NCBI GenBank assembly: GCA_009773375.1
Contig: WRPH01000009.1
Location: 43,783-107,782 of the forward strand
Direction: 5' to 3'
Source: Paracoccaceae bacterium
GTDB taxonomy: Bacteria; Pseudomonadota; Alphaproteobacteria; Rhodobacterales; Rhodobacteraceae
DNA length: 64,000 bases
The notes beneath the pieces are model-generated. The model searched no databases, was not told the origin of the DNA, and saw nothing but the letters and a program-made list of their open reading frames with translations. Numbering within the stretch: position 1 is the stretch's first letter; the number at the start of each line of letters is the position of its first letter. The position numbers were made by a program, and so were the translations under genes. Of the stretch, positions 47,495 to 58,200 are shown in pieces.

Positions 47495-49003
47495 ATGACC
47501 ACCCGCCCGAATATCCTGATCGTCATGGTGGACCAATTGACCGGAACCCTGTTCGACGATGGCCCAGCGGCCTTTCTGCACGCGCCGAACCTGCGCAGGC
47601 TGGCGGAACATTCGGTACGCTTTGCCAACGCCTACACCGCCTCGCCGCTTTGCGCGCCCGCCCGTGCCGCCTTCATGTCGGGTGCCCTGCCCCGGCGCAC
47701 CCGCGTCTATGATAACGCCGCCGAGTTCTGCTCGGATATTCCCACCTACGCGCACCACCTGCGCCGCGCGGGCTATTACACCGCGCTGTCGGGTAAGATG
47801 CACTTCGTTGGCCCGGACCAGATGCACGGTTTTGAAGACCGGCTGACCACCGATATTTATCCGGCCGATTTCGGCTGGACCCCCGATTACCGCAAACCCG
47901 GCGAGCGGATCGACTGGTGGTATCACAACCTTGGCTCTGTCACCGGCGCAGGCGTGGCGGAAATCACCAACCAGTTGGAATATGATGATGATGTCTGCTT
48001 TCAGGCGGTGCAGAAGATTTACGATCTGTCGCGCGGGCTGGACCCGCGGCCATGGTGCCTGACCGCCAGCTTCACCCATCCGCACGACCCTTTCGTGGCG
48101 CGGCGGAAATACTGGGATCTTTACAACGACGCGCCGGAACTAGAGCCGCCAGAGGCGATCCCCTACCCCGAAATGGACCCGCATTCCAAACGCCTGATGG
48201 ATGCCTGCGACTGGCGCAGCCTTGAAGTCACCCCCGCGCATATCCGCCGCGCGCGGCAGGGCTATTTCGCCAATATCTCGTATGTTGACGCAAAAATCGG
48301 CGAGATTTTCGAAGCACTGGAAGCCACCCGGCAAGAGGCGATCGTGATTTTCGTGTCGGATCATGGCGAGATGCTGGGCCGCAAGGGCTTGTGGTTCAAG
48401 ATGAATTTCTTCGAAGGCGCGTCACGGGTGCCGCTGATGATCGCGGCCCCCGGCCTGACACCACAGCGGATCGACACGGCGGTTTCCACCATCGACCTGA
48501 CGCCAACGCTGTGCGATCTGGCCGGGATTTCGATGGAAGAGGTGATGCCGTGGACCGATGGCGAAAGCCTGCTGCCCCTGGCGAAAGGCACGCCGCGCAC
48601 CAGTCCGGTGGCGATGGAATATGCGGCTGAAGGCACCATTACCCCGATGGTCGCTCTGCGTCTGGGGGCTTGGAAATACATCCATTGCCCCGTTGACCCC
48701 GACCAGTTGTTCGATCTGGCCGCCGACCCCGAGGAAAACACCAATCTTGTCGCCGACCCGCGCGCAGCAGAAGTCTTGGCGCATTTTCAGACCATGGTGC
48801 AAGACCGCTGGGACCTACCCGCCTACGACGCTGAAGTGCGGCAATCGCAGGCCCGTCGCTGGGTGGTCTATGAAGCCTTGCGCAACGGGGCCTATTATCC
48901 GTGGGATCACCAACCGCTGCGCGCGGCATCCGAGCGTTACATGCGCAACCACATGGATTTGAACGTCTTGGAAGAAAACAAGCGGTTCCCAAGGGGCGAG
49001 TGA
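47495..49003 (+). CDS. betC: Choline-sulfatase
   Basis: A 502-residue type I sulfatase expected to hydrolyse choline-O-sulfate to choline and sulfate. ATG 47495 has AAGAGGA upstream (frame open to 47375). PNILIVMVDQLTGTLF has the metal Asp; SPLCAPARAAF carries the CxPxR signature whose C53 is converted to formylglycine. Blocks such as AHHLRRAGYYTALSGKMHFV, ERIDWWYHNLGSVTGAGVAE and FTHPHDPFVARRKYWDLY are the BetC pattern, distinguishing it from arylsulfatases. Divergent from the CocE-type gene; no betaine-synthesis genes are nearby. Confidence 0.9.
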   Translation: MTTRPNILIVMVDQLTGTLFDDGPAAFLHAPNLRRLAEHSVRFANAYTASPLCAPARAAFMSGALPRRTRVYDNAAEFCSDIPTYAHHLRRAGYYTALSGKMHFVGPDQMHGFEDRLTTDIYPADFGWTPDYRKPGERIDWWYHNLGSVTGAGVAEITNQLEYDDDVCFQAVQKIYDLSRGLDPRPWCLTASFTHPHDPFVARRKYWDLYNDAPELEPPEAIPYPEMDPHSKRLMDACDWRSLEVTPAHIRRARQGYFANISYVDAKIGEIFEALEATRQEAIVIFVSDHGEMLGRKGLWFKMNFFEGASRVPLMIAAPGLTPQRIDTAVSTIDLTPTLCDLAGISMEEVMPWTDGESLLPLAKGTPRTSPVAMEYAAEGTITPMVALRLGAWKYIHCPVDPDQLFDLAADPEENTNLVADPRAAEVLAHFQTMVQDRWDLPAYDAEVRQSQARRWVVYEALRNGAYYPWDHQPLRAASERYMRNHMDLNVLEENKRFPRGE

Positions 49004-49181
49004 AGGAAAACTGCCGCTTTCTCAACATGCGTGTCGGAAGCTGGGGTGATGAGGTGCGATTGGCAAAAAGTCGCTGCCGGGTCCTGCTGCTTGAAATGTG
49101 ATGTGCGAAACCCCATACTGCATGGCAGATAACGATTTCGTGGCGAAGGGGAACCAGACCACGGACGATAGAGGCAGCGAT

Positions 49182-49496
49182 ATGAAGAAACCCATCCTGT
49201 TTGCGGTCTGTCTGGCCGTGGCGCTCCCGGTATTTACCAGCTTTGCAGAGGCGGGTCCGATTGAAAGTGCGTGCAACCGGTCGAAGCGCAAGGCGTCGAA
49301 CCGGCAGCTTTGCCATTGTATTCAACAGGTTGCAGACCAGACCTTGCGCGGCGCAGATCAGCGGCGCGCGGCGGCATTTTTCAAGAACCCCGACAAGGCA
49401 CACAGCACCTGGATGTCGAAGCGTGACAGCGACGATGCGTTTTGGGAACGGTACAAGGCCTTTGGCGCGCAGGCAGAGGCTTATTGCGGCGGGTGA
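49182..49496 (+). CDS. Small exported cysteine-rich protein (104 aa)
   Basis: ATG 49182 has GAGGCAG upstream and encodes a signal peptide (MKKPILFAVCLAVALPVFTS, cleavage near AEA). The mature part has ESACNRSKRKASNRQLCHCI and a terminal YCGG, with four cysteines likely in disulfides in the periplasm. Homologues exist widely in this bacterial family, sometimes annotated as arginine transporters without support. Function unknown. The frame is open to 49098 but the internal start gives the signal peptide. Confidence 0.7.
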   Translation: MKKPILFAVCLAVALPVFTSFAEAGPIESACNRSKRKASNRQLCHCIQQVADQTLRGADQRRAAAFFKNPDKAHSTWMSKRDSDDAFWERYKAFGAQAEAYCGG

Positions 49497-49514
49497 ACCG
49501 CGTCAGCAGGCCAG

Positions 49515-50066
49515 TCAGCGGAAGGCAGGACCGTGCGACCAGAGGGTTAACGACCAACGGGTACCTGCGGTGACGGGCGTGACTCGGTGCAGCACAAAAC
49601 TTGGGAATACGGTGGCAGTGCCGCGCGTGCGCGGGGCTGTGGCGATGTTGGAATCTGGACGCAACTCCAGCGTGCCGCCTTGGTATTCGGCGGGATCTGA
49701 CAGTTGAATGACGATGGTCAGCTTTCGTTTTGCTGCCCAATTGCCCGCGCCAATGTCGGAATGCCAATCGAAATGACCTTCGCGTTCAGCGCCATAGCGG
49801 GCAACCTGCGGGCTTTCGCCAAAATCGGTCAGATCAAAGCCAAAGCCTTCGCGATTGGCCTGTGCGACAAGGCCGATCAACTGATCCATCACCCAAGCCG
49901 CCTGCGGAATATCATCGAGCCAGGCGATTTCAGCACGACGGATGGAATGGGCGGTGGTGCCGCGCACCAGCCCGGCATCCTTCAGATGATGCGCCTGCAC
50001 GAGGGCGATCAGGCGATCGCAATCGGCGGGCGACAGGGCTTCGGGCAGGCTCAGAAACGGGGTCAT
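49515..50066 (-). CDS. PKHD-type Fe(II)/2-oxoglutarate dioxygenase
   Basis: A 183-residue double-stranded beta-helix enzyme with the iron ligands H102-x-D104 in FDWHSD and distal H160 in FVLHRV, and R170 in GTRWSL for 2-oxoglutarate. GGTLELRPD and GTATVFPSFVLHRVTPVTAG are the prolyl-4-hydroxylase/PKHD signature. The substrate is unknown; related YbiX proteins are linked to iron uptake in E. coli. Convergent with the small exported protein gene. Confidence 0.87.
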   Translation of the reverse strand: MTPFLSLPEALSPADCDRLIALVQAHHLKDAGLVRGTTAHSIRRAEIAWLDDIPQAAWVMDQLIGLVAQANREGFGFDLTDFGESPQVARYGAEREGHFDWHSDIGAGNWAAKRKLTIVIQLSDPAEYQGGTLELRPDSNIATAPRTRGTATVFPSFVLHRVTPVTAGTRWSLTLWSHGPAFR

Positions 50067-50114
50067 GATGGCCTTTGGGTGGGCGGGGCTGTGACGCCCC
50101 GCCGGGTTTTTGGT

Positions 50115-50618
50115 TCAGTTCGACGGGGCGGCGGGCATGTTGCCATGCTTGTGGCCCATGCCCATGCCCATTGCGTCGGGCTTGCGGGCGTTGTCGACCG
50201 GCACTTCGACCACGACTTCGCCCGCCTTTTCAAAGGTAAGGGTCACGGTGATCATGTCGCCGTCTTTCAATGCGCGCGTCAGGCCCATCAGCATGATGTG
50301 GTCGCCGCCGCGCTGCAGGCTATGGCCTTGCTGGGCGGGCACCGGGAAGCCTTCGGACACTTCGACCATCTGCATAACGCCATCTGCACCCGCGACATGC
50401 GTGTGCAGCCCCACCTTGTCAGCGACGTCCGACGCGGCTGAAACGAGGCGATCATCGGTATCAGTGGGGTTTGCAATCTGCATAAAGATCGCCCCTGAAG
50501 CACCGATGCCGCCCATCGAGCGCGCATAAGGATCGGAAACCTGCACGCCGTCATTGGCGAAGGCGGGAAGAGCGAAGATAACCGCCGCGGCGGCGCAGAG
50601 CATTTTGAAGCTGTTCAT
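50115..50618 (-). CDS. Periplasmic copper chaperone PCu(A)C
   Basis: A 167-residue protein with a signal peptide (MNSFKMLCAAAAVIFALPAF). The copper(I) site H-x-M pattern is visible: HTHVAGADGVMQMVEV and HSLQRGGDHIMLMGL, matching H(M)X10MX21HXM. A His/Met-rich tail (MGMGMGHKHGNM) probably adds a second copper site. PCu(A)C delivers copper to the CuA centre of cytochrome c oxidase. It lies 36 bases after the DUF2946-like gene in one unit. Confidence 0.92.
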   Translation of the reverse strand: MNSFKMLCAAAAVIFALPAFANDGVQVSDPYARSMGGIGASGAIFMQIANPTDTDDRLVSAASDVADKVGLHTHVAGADGVMQMVEVSEGFPVPAQQGHSLQRGGDHIMLMGLTRALKDGDMITVTLTFEKAGEVVVEVPVDNARKPDAMGMGMGHKHGNMPAAPSN

Positions 50619-50654
50619 GATATTTCCTGTTTCGATTGATCGTTGCGAAGGGGA

Positions 50655-51005
50655 TCAGGCGAAAACAGGCGGATCGCGGGCACTGTTGGCAGGCATCGGT
50701 TGGCCTGCCGCGGCAAGCGACGCGGACCGAGGCAGCCGAGTGGCACGGGTCGGCGGAGCCGGTTGGTCAGTTGGCGCGGGCAGCAGGGCCGCCCCGAGCG
50801 CGGCAGTGCATTCCGGGCAGGCGTGATGCGGGCCACTCGGGCTGCCGGAGGCGTCCAGGGTGATGCTGGTCAGGCCAGAGCCGTCTGGCGTATCCGAACA
50901 GATCACCATCTGCACCGCGCCTTGCATTTCGCTGTGCATCACCGATGCCGTTACCGAAGTGGCGGCAAGGATCAGGACCAGCAGTGAGGCAAAGAGACGC
51001 GTCAT
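50655..51005 (-). CDS. DUF2946-like small exported protein
   Basis: A 116-residue protein with a signal peptide (MTRLFASLLVLILAATSVTA) and MQGAVQMVICSDTPDGSGLT, then HHACPECTAALGAALL with CxxC. This Met/His/Cys arrangement is that of DUF2946 proteins, often found near copper genes. It precedes the PCu(A)C gene, suggesting a periplasmic copper role. The C-terminal third is proline-rich and unlike any motif known to me. Confidence 0.68.
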   Translation of the reverse strand: MTRLFASLLVLILAATSVTASVMHSEMQGAVQMVICSDTPDGSGLTSITLDASGSPSGPHHACPECTAALGAALLPAPTDQPAPPTRATRLPRSASLAAAGQPMPANSARDPPVFA

Positions 51006-51087
51006 GACGCGGGTTTAGCGCAAGCTTGCGCGAAGGGGAAGGCGGTGGCGTGACAGGTTGGCGAATAGTCGCAGCAGCAGGAAAGCC

Positions 51088-51121
51088 AAAAGGCCCTACT
51101 TGCGATGCAAGCAGGGCCTTT
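51088..51121 (-). terminator. Terminator of rpmB
   Basis: On the minus strand AAGGCCCTGCTTGC (51120-51107) pairs with GCAAGTAGGGCCTT (51103-51090; one G-T) over a three-base loop, followed by TTGGC. It begins 21 bases after the rpmB stop. The U-tract is short, but stem strength and position support it. Confidence 0.75.
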
Positions 51122-51141
51122 GGCAATCAAACCAGAAACAA

Positions 51142-51429
51142 TCAGGCAGCAGCCTGAGCCTTGGCGATTTCTTTCTTGATCTTCAGAGCGTCAACCGACA
51201 GCTCTTCGTCCTTGGCCTTTGCCATGAACGCATCCAGACCACCGCGGTGATCCACGGTGCGCAGAGCAGCAGCCGAGATACGCAGCGAGAAGGATTTGCC
51301 CAGCACGTCCGAAATCAGGGTGACCTGATTCAGGTTCGGCAAGAAGCGACGGCGGGATTTGTTGTTGGCGTGGCTGACAGTGTTGCCAGACATCGGGCCT
51401 TTGCCAGAGAGTTCGCAGACGCGAGACAT
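51142..51429 (-). CDS. rpmB: 50S ribosomal protein L28
   Basis: A 95-residue L28: [20 protein letters not shown] followed by [14 protein letters not shown], the family hallmark, and a longer alphaproteobacterial C-terminus ([18 protein letters not shown] region). GGAAAA precedes ATG 51429. L28 binds 23S rRNA in the 50S exit-site region. Single gene with its own terminator. Confidence 0.96.
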   Translation of the reverse strand: MSRVCELSGKGPMSGNTVSHANNKSRRRFLPNLNQVTLISDVLGKSFSLRISAAALRTVDHRGGLDAFMAKAKDEELSVDALKIKKEIAKAQAAA

Positions 51430-51835
51430 GGTCGTTTTCCTTGTCAGTTTATCGTGTCAATCAAGACAACTTAAGACGGCTGGGCACCCCCCAAACAGGC
51501 GGTATCCGAATTCGATTTGCGGCGTGTAAGGGGATTCCGCTTCGGCGTCAAGCGTTCCCGCCAAGAAATCCCGCATTGCGCTGCCGGGTTTTGCCCGTTT
51601 TCTGACTACGTTTTTCGACGATTTTGGCCTTGCCCACAAGGGCTTGCCGTTTCCCGCAGCCTTGAGGGCTGCGGCATGGCAGCCCTGCGCCGGGTTTGCG
51701 TCACAGATTTACCACAACCACCTGAAGAAATTCGCGGAATTCTGGCAATTTTAGACACAATTGCGGCGGAATTGGCATAATTGAAGAACAAATAAATCCG
51801 GGCGCAAGATCCGGGCAGATGAGCAGAGCAGTCCA
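51430..51835. other. Promoter region between rpmB and the RTX/Hint gene
   Basis: The 406 bases contain the divergent promoters of rpmB and the RTX/Hint gene. The part nearest the RTX gene (51710-51800) is AT-rich (AATTCGCGGAATTCTGGCAA, then TTTTAGACACAATTG). The octamer ATCCGGGC recurs at 51796 and 51809. An open frame at 51517-51780 has no ribosome site and no protein-like pattern. Confidence 0.5.
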
Positions 51836-54800
51836 GTGGCAACATTACCCGGAACGACAGGGAACGATTCCCTCGTCGGCACGTCAAGTGGCGATTCCAT
51901 CAGCGGTCAGGCAGGCAATGACTCGCTTTACGGCGCAGGCGGGGCCGACTCGGTCTACGGCGGCGACGGGCTGGACCAGCTTTACGGCGGCGCGGGGTCG
52001 GATTTCCTGTATGGTGGCAATGACAACGACAGCCTGTATGGCGGTACCGGGTCTGATGTTATCGACGGTGGGTTAGGCATTGATGTCGCGGATTATTCTG
52101 CCTCGACCAGTGCGGTTAAGGTCAACCTGTCCAGCGGGCTTGGCTCTGGCGGCGATGCGACGGGCGATACGCTGTCGGGCGTCGAAAATCTGGTTGGGTC
52201 AGCCTACAACGACAGCCTGACCGGCGATGCGGGCAGCAACGCGCTTTATGGCGGCGCCGGCAACGATACTTTGATCGGTGACGGTGGGGCTGATCTGCTG
52301 GATGGCGGCGCAGGCACGGCGGATGTTGCAGATTACTCCAGCTCGACGGCGGGGGTCACGATAGACCTTGTCACCGGCCTCGGCAGTGGCGGCGATGCGA
52401 GCAATGATACGCTGGTGGGCATCGAAAACCTGATCGGGTCGGCACTGGCCGACAGTTTGACGGGCACGACCGGCGCCAACGCCCTGTATGGCGGCGCTGG
52501 ATTGGATACGCTGAACGGTGGCGCAGGCAGTGACAGCCTCTATGGCGGCAATGATGACGATGTGCTGGACGGCGGTGCCGGAAGTGATCTGCTGAGTGGT
52601 GGCAGCGGCAATGATACCGCCGATTATTCCGGCGCGTTGGACGCGGTTGCAGCCAGCTTGACCAGCGGCACCGGCACTGTGGGTGATGCCGCTGGAGACA
52701 CCTTCTCCAGCATCGAGAATCTGCTGGGATCAAGTTACAATGACACCCTGACAGGCGACGCCAACGCCAATATCCTGACAGGGTCCAGCGGCTCTGATGT
52801 GCTGAACGGGGCTGCGGGCAGTGACAGCCTGTATGGTGGTGCGGACAATGACACGCTGAGTGGCGGCGCAGGCGCTGATGTGCTGGATGGCGGGCTGGGC
52901 GTTGACAGCGCCGACTATGCGGCATCGACAGCAGCCGTGACGGTAAGCTTGCTGACGGGCACAGGCAGCGGCGGCGATGCTGCGGGCGATGTGCTGAGCG
53001 GCATCGAAAACCTGATCGGTTCCGCCTATAGCGATGCGCTGAGCGGCGACGGCGGTGACAACAGCCTGTATGGCGGCGCGGGCGACGACACTCTGATCGG
53101 TGGCGCGGGGAGCGACCGCATCGAAGGTGGCAGCGGTAATGACGTCGCCGACTACAGCGCTTCGGGGCTGGCGGTGGCGATCAGCCTGGCGACCGGCGTC
53201 GGGTCGGGCGGCGACGCGGCGGGCGATACGCTGGTCGGGGTCGAGCGGCTGGTCGGGTCTGGCCATGATGACACGCTGATCGGCGACGGCGCGGCGAACA
53301 TGCTGACCGGTGGTGCGGGCGACGATCTGCTTGCGGGCGGCGCGGGTGTGGACAGCCTTTATGGCGGCATCGGCAATGATACGCTGCAAGGCGGAGCCAA
53401 CAACGATTCACTCGACGGTGGCGCGGGCATTGATACCGTTGATTATTCGACGGCGACAGGCGGGGTTTCTGTCAACCTGACAACCGGAGTTGGCACCGGC
53501 AACGATGCGGCGGGTGACACGCTGACAGGCTTCGAGAATATCATCGGCAGCGCCTATGCCGATACGCTGACCGGGGATGCCAATGCCAACTATCTGTCGG
53601 GCGGCGCGGGTGCTGACCAGATCTTTGGCGGCACCGGCGATGACACGCTGGCGGGCGGGGCCGGAGCTGATACGCTGAGCGGCGGCGAGGACATGGACTT
53701 TGTTGACTACAGCGCCTCGGGCGCTGCGGTAAACATCAACCTCAGCACCTGGGTTGTTTCGGGTGGCGATGCGACCGGCGACCGGCTTACCGGCATCGAC
53801 GGGGTGATCGGATCGGCGTTCAACGATACGATCATCGGCTTTAACGATCAGGGCGTCAGCGGCGACGTCTACACCAACATTTTCTATGGCGGTGCGGGCA
53901 GCGACTATATCGACGGGATGGGATCGAACGATATCCTCTACGGCGGCACTGATAACGATACGGTTCTGGGCGGGCTTGGCGACGATTCAAGCTATGGCGG
54001 AGATGGCAACGACAGCGTTGAAGGCGGGGCCGGCAACGATCTGGTTGATGGCGGCAGCGGCGATGACAGCGTTTATGGCGGCGCGGGCAACGATCTGGTC
54101 TATGGCGGCGACGGCAATGATACGGTCGATGGCGGGCTGGGCAACGACCAGCTTTTTGGCGGTGCGGGCAACGACGTGCTGTCCGCCGGCGACGGCAATG
54201 ATACTGTTGACGGCGGCATCGGCAATGACACGCTTTACGGCGGCAGCGGCGTTGATCTGCTGTTGGGGGGCGATGGCAATGATGTGCTTGATGGCGGGCT
54301 GGGCAATGACACCCTGTCAGGCGGCGATGGCGATGACAGCCTGATCGGCGGCGACGGGCTGGATGTAATGTATGGCGGGGCCGGGTCTGATACGTTTGTC
54401 GGCGGCGCCGGGTCTGATACGATCTTCGGCAGCATCGGCGACGTGGTTGATGGTGGCACGAGCGGCTCTGATTATGACGTGCTGGATCTGACCGGGCAGG
54501 CCCCGTTCAGGATTGTGCCGGACCCGACAAATCCGTTGAATGGCACGGTCTATTTCTATGATGACCTTGGCAATTTGCTGGGGTCGCTGACCTATACCAA
54601 CATTGAAAACATCGTGCAGTGTTTCACGCCGGGCACCCAGATTGCCACGCCGGGCGGCGAGGTGGCGGTTGAGCAGTTGCGCGTGGGCGATGTGGTGGTG
54701 ACGCGCGACAACGGCGCACAGGTGATCCGCTGGATCGGGTCGCGCCGGATTCAGCGCGATGAGATGCGCGCCGACGCAAGCCTGCGGCCTATCCTGATCC

Positions 54801-55204
54801 GCGCCGGTGCGCTGGGGCATGGCCTGCCGGAACGCGACATGATGGTGTCGCGCCAGCACCGCATGCTGATCAGCGGGCCACGGGCGGAGCTGCTGTTTGG
54901 CACTGATGAGGTGCTGGTGCGGGCGTCGCATCTGCTGTGCCTGCCGGGGGTCAGCATGGCGGATGTCGGGGAAATCACTTATCTGCACATCTTGTTCGAC
55001 CGCCATGAGGTGGTGATGGCCGATGGTGCCTGGAGCGAAAGCTTCCAGCCGGGTGATCGCACGATGAGCGGCATGGACGCAGACCAACGCGCCGAAATCT
55101 ACAAGATATTCCCTGAATTGGCAGGATCTGGCAGCGTCGCCCGCTTTGATGCGGCGCGCACCACGCTGAAATCCTTTGAGGCGCGGGTGCTGCTGGCGGC
55201 GTGA
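51836..55204 (+). CDS. RTX protein with C-terminal Hint domain
   Basis: A 1122-residue protein from GTG 51836 (product [15 protein letters not shown], like the other RTX proteins; the ribosome site is weak). RTX nonapeptides ([12 protein letters not shown]) alternate with a module of about 95 residues occurring seven times, each opening with a variant of [15 protein letters not shown] and containing [20 protein letters not shown]. From C929 ([13 protein letters not shown]) to the end runs a Hint_2 domain: [36 protein letters not shown]. Hint domains self-cleave through that N-terminal Cys, which could release the RTX part. Secretion by a type I system is expected, but none is encoded here. 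Confidence 0.88.
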   Translation: MATLPGTTGNDSLVGTSSGDSISGQAGNDSLYGAGGADSVYGGDGLDQLYGGAGSDFLYGGNDNDSLYGGTGSDVIDGGLGIDVADYSASTSAVKVNLSSGLGSGGDATGDTLSGVENLVGSAYNDSLTGDAGSNALYGGAGNDTLIGDGGADLLDGGAGTADVADYSSSTAGVTIDLVTGLGSGGDASNDTLVGIENLIGSALADSLTGTTGANALYGGAGLDTLNGGAGSDSLYGGNDDDVLDGGAGSDLLSGGSGNDTADYSGALDAVAASLTSGTGTVGDAAGDTFSSIENLLGSSYNDTLTGDANANILTGSSGSDVLNGAAGSDSLYGGADNDTLSGGAGADVLDGGLGVDSADYAASTAAVTVSLLTGTGSGGDAAGDVLSGIENLIGSAYSDALSGDGGDNSLYGGAGDDTLIGGAGSDRIEGGSGNDVADYSASGLAVAISLATGVGSGGDAAGDTLVGVERLVGSGHDDTLIGDGAANMLTGGAGDDLLAGGAGVDSLYGGIGNDTLQGGANNDSLDGGAGIDTVDYSTATGGVSVNLTTGVGTGNDAAGDTLTGFENIIGSAYADTLTGDANANYLSGGAGADQIFGGTGDDTLAGGAGADTLSGGEDMDFVDYSASGAAVNINLSTWVVSGGDATGDRLTGIDGVIGSAFNDTIIGFNDQGVSGDVYTNIFYGGAGSDYIDGMGSNDILYGGTDNDTVLGGLGDDSSYGGDGNDSVEGGAGNDLVDGGSGDDSVYGGAGNDLVYGGDGNDTVDGGLGNDQLFGGAGNDVLSAGDGNDTVDGGIGNDTLYGGSGVDLLLGGDGNDVLDGGLGNDTLSGGDGDDSLIGGDGLDVMYGGAGSDTFVGGAGSDTIFGSIGDVVDGGTSGSDYDVLDLTGQAPFRIVPDPTNPLNGTVYFYDDLGNLLGSLTYTNIENIVQCFTPGTQIATPGGEVAVEQLRVGDVVVTRDNGAQVIRWIGSRRIQRDEMRADASLRPILIRAGALGHGLPERDMMVSRQHRMLISGPRAELLFGTDEVLVRASHLLCLPGVSMADVGEITYLHILFDRHEVVMADGAWSESFQPGDRTMSGMDADQRAEIYKIFPELAGSGSVARFDAARTTLKSFEARVLLAA

Positions 55205-55243
55205 CACGGGCGGCGGGCTTGCAATGACAGCGTCAGAAAGAGG

Positions 55244-55282
55244 TGGGGGCCGCCCGATATATCGGCCAGCCCCCATTTTTTT
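55244..55282. terminator. Terminator between the two convergent RTX genes
   Basis: TGGGGGC (55244-55250) pairs with GCCCCCA (55269-55275), with an inner CCG/CGG arm, and is followed by seven T (55276-55282). It lies 39 bases after the RTX/Hint stop and 16 bases before the end of the other RTX gene. Confidence 0.82.
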
Positions 55283-55297
55283 GATCTAAGCGCCCGA

Positions 55298-58200
55298 TCA
55301 GGTGAACAGGAAATCGCTGCCCGAGATTTGCGTCTCGGCGGTCAGCCCGGTCATCCGGAGCGTCATGTCAGAGGTGCCATCGCCGTTGAAGTCGATCAAC
55401 AGCTGACCCGTAACGAAGCGCGCTTCCGTGTTGCCAGTTGCCGAGAAGGCCGCAGCGCCGACATAGGCGAAGGTTCCACTCTGCAACCCGATGAAGTGCA
55501 GCACGTCGCCTTCTGCAGCGCCACCATCCAGCACGTTGAAGTCGGTGATGGTATCGATGCCGGTGGTGAGGCCGATGAAGTCGAAGTGATCCGCCCCCGA
55601 ACCGCCGGTCAGGGTATCGCTGCCGCCTGCGCCGACCAGTGTGTCCGCACCGTCCATCCCCGACAAGGCGTTGCCGCCCGAGTTGCCGGTGATCACGTTG
55701 TCGGCCGCATTACCGGTCCCTGCCGTGCCGCCAGTGCCGGTCAGCGTCAGGTTTTCCAGATCGCCGAGCAGGGTCAGGGTTACCGCCGAGTTCACCGTGT
55801 CAATACCGCCACCCGCAGCTTCGACAATGACATCGGCCAAGGTGCTGACGAAATAGGTGTCATCGCCGGTGCCGCCGGTCATAGTGTCGCTGCCAATGCC
55901 GCCGTCCAGGGTGTCATTACCAGCATTGCCGTAAAGAAGGTCGTTGCCGCTGCCCCCCGACAGCAGGTTGTTGCCGGTATTGCCGACCAGAGTGTTCGCC
56001 GCCGAGTTACCAGTGGCGTTGATATTGCTGGTTCCGATCAGGGTCAGGTTTTCAACAGTGGATAGGATGCTGTAGGTAACCGACGCGTAAACCGTATCAA
56101 TGCCCTGCCCCGTCAGTTCGACCACGCGATCACCCACGCTATCAACAGAGTAGGAATCGTCACCGACGCCGCCAACCATCGAGTCGTTGCCAGTGCCACC
56201 AGTCAGAGTATCGTTCCCAGCATTACCGGTCAGGGTGTCGTTGCCGACGCCGCCGATCAACTGGTTGGCGCCTGAGTTGCCGATCAAGCGGTTCGCAGCA
56301 GCATTCCCGGTTCCATTGATTGCGGCGGTGCCCGTGAGCGTCAGATGCTCCAGCGTCGCTGCCAGCGCATAGGTTACGGAAGACTGAACGGTATCGCTGC
56401 CACCTGCGGCCAGTTCCACGACCACATCACCTTCGGAGTCGACAACGAAAGTATCATCGCCTGCACCGCCGACCATGCTGTCATCCCCAGCGCCGCCTGC
56501 AAGCGTGTCCGAACCCGCGCCACCGTTAAGGGTGTCGTTGCCGCCGTAGCCGTTCAGCAGGTTTGCACCCGAGTTGCCGATGATCACGTTGGCAAGGCCG
56601 TTGCCGCTGCCATCGTTGCTGGAGGAACCACTGAGGATCAGGTTTTCAATGTTAGCCCCCAGAACCCAATCCACTGCCGCGCTGACGGTATCATTGCCAG
56701 CGCCTGCAGCTTCCACCACAACGTCGGTCAGCTCGTCAACAAGGTATAGATCATCGCCGGTTCCACCGGTCAGCGAGTCAAAGCCTGCGCCGCCATCAAG
56801 CGTGTCGTTACCGGCACCGGCCGTGATGGTGTCGTTGCCATTGCCGCCCTGGATCAGGTTGGCCGCACCGTTGCCGATGATGATGTTGTTCAGCGAGTTG
56901 CCGACGCCGTTCACAGCAGCAGCCCCGGTCAGGGTGAGGTTTTCGAAGAACGAGGTCAGCGTCCAGTTCACCGAAGACTCGACGGTGTCCGTCCCACCGA
57001 GCGTGGCTTCGACGGTGCGGTCATCGATGCTGTCAACGATGTAGAGGTCATCGCCGTTGCCGCCGGTCAGCGAGTCGTTGCCGGTGCCGCCATCCAGCGT
57101 GTCATTGCCTTCGCCGCCGAGTAGCGAGTCATTGCCGCCCAGACCAGACAGCAGGTTCGCGCCGGTGTTACCGGTCAACACGTTGATCGCGCTGTTGCCG
57201 GTGCCGTTCAACGCCGCAGCGCCGGTCAGAAGCAGGTTTTCGAAGTTGGTTTGCAGGGTGTAGGTGAAAGAAGCCCGCACGGTGTCGATGCCTTCGTTCA
57301 GCAACTCGATCACCTGATCGCCTGCTGTGTCAACCACAAAGGTGTCGTTGCCGATACCGCCCGACATGGTGTCGTTGCCGGTGCCACCATCCAGCGTGTC
57401 ACCACCTGCGCCGCCGTTCAGCACGTCATTACCTGCGAGACCAGCCAGCAAGTTCTGACCGCCATTGCCGGTCATGGTGTTGTCGTCCGCGTTGCCGGTG
57501 GCGTTGAACGAGCTGGAGCCGGTCTGGATCAGCGTTTCGACATTGTCCGACATGGTCCAAGCTGCCCCGGCGAAGACAATGTCGTTACCCTCGCCTGCCA
57601 GTTCGGTCACCGCATCTTGGGTGGCGTTGATGTAATAGGTGTCATCGCCGGTGCCGCCTGCAACCGAGTCATTGCCGGTGCCGCCGTTCAGTGTGTCGTT
57701 GCCCGCGCCGCCAAACAGTGTGTCGTTGCCGGTGCCGCCGCTGAGCGAGTTGTTGCCTGCGTTGCCGGTCATGGTGTTGTCGGATGCGTTGCCGGTGCCG
57801 TTGAGATTGGCAATACCGGTAAGGATCAGGTTTTCGACATAGCGCTCCAACGTCAGCGTCATGCTGGAATAGACGGTGTCGGTGCCTGCATCGGCCCCTT
57901 CGGTCACCGAGTCGCCCGCGGCGTCGACGTAGTAGGTGTCATCGCCCAGATCGCCGGCCATGTCATCGGAACCAGTGCCGCCATCGAGCGTGTCATTGCC
58001 TGCCCCGGCGTTGATCACATCATTGCCGGCCATACCGGAAAGCAGGTTATTGCCAGCGTTCCCAGTCAGAGTGTTTGCAACACTGTTGCCGGTGCCCGAC
58101 AGGTTGCCGGTGCCATCCAGAATGATGTTTTCGAAGTTGTCGGCCAGCGTCCAGTTGATCGTGGTCTGGACGGTATCAATACCTTCGTTGACCAGCTCGA

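Noticed and set aside
51517-51780. A small gene in the gap before the RTX/Hint gene
   Set aside because: No ribosome site, atypical codons and no recognisable pattern.
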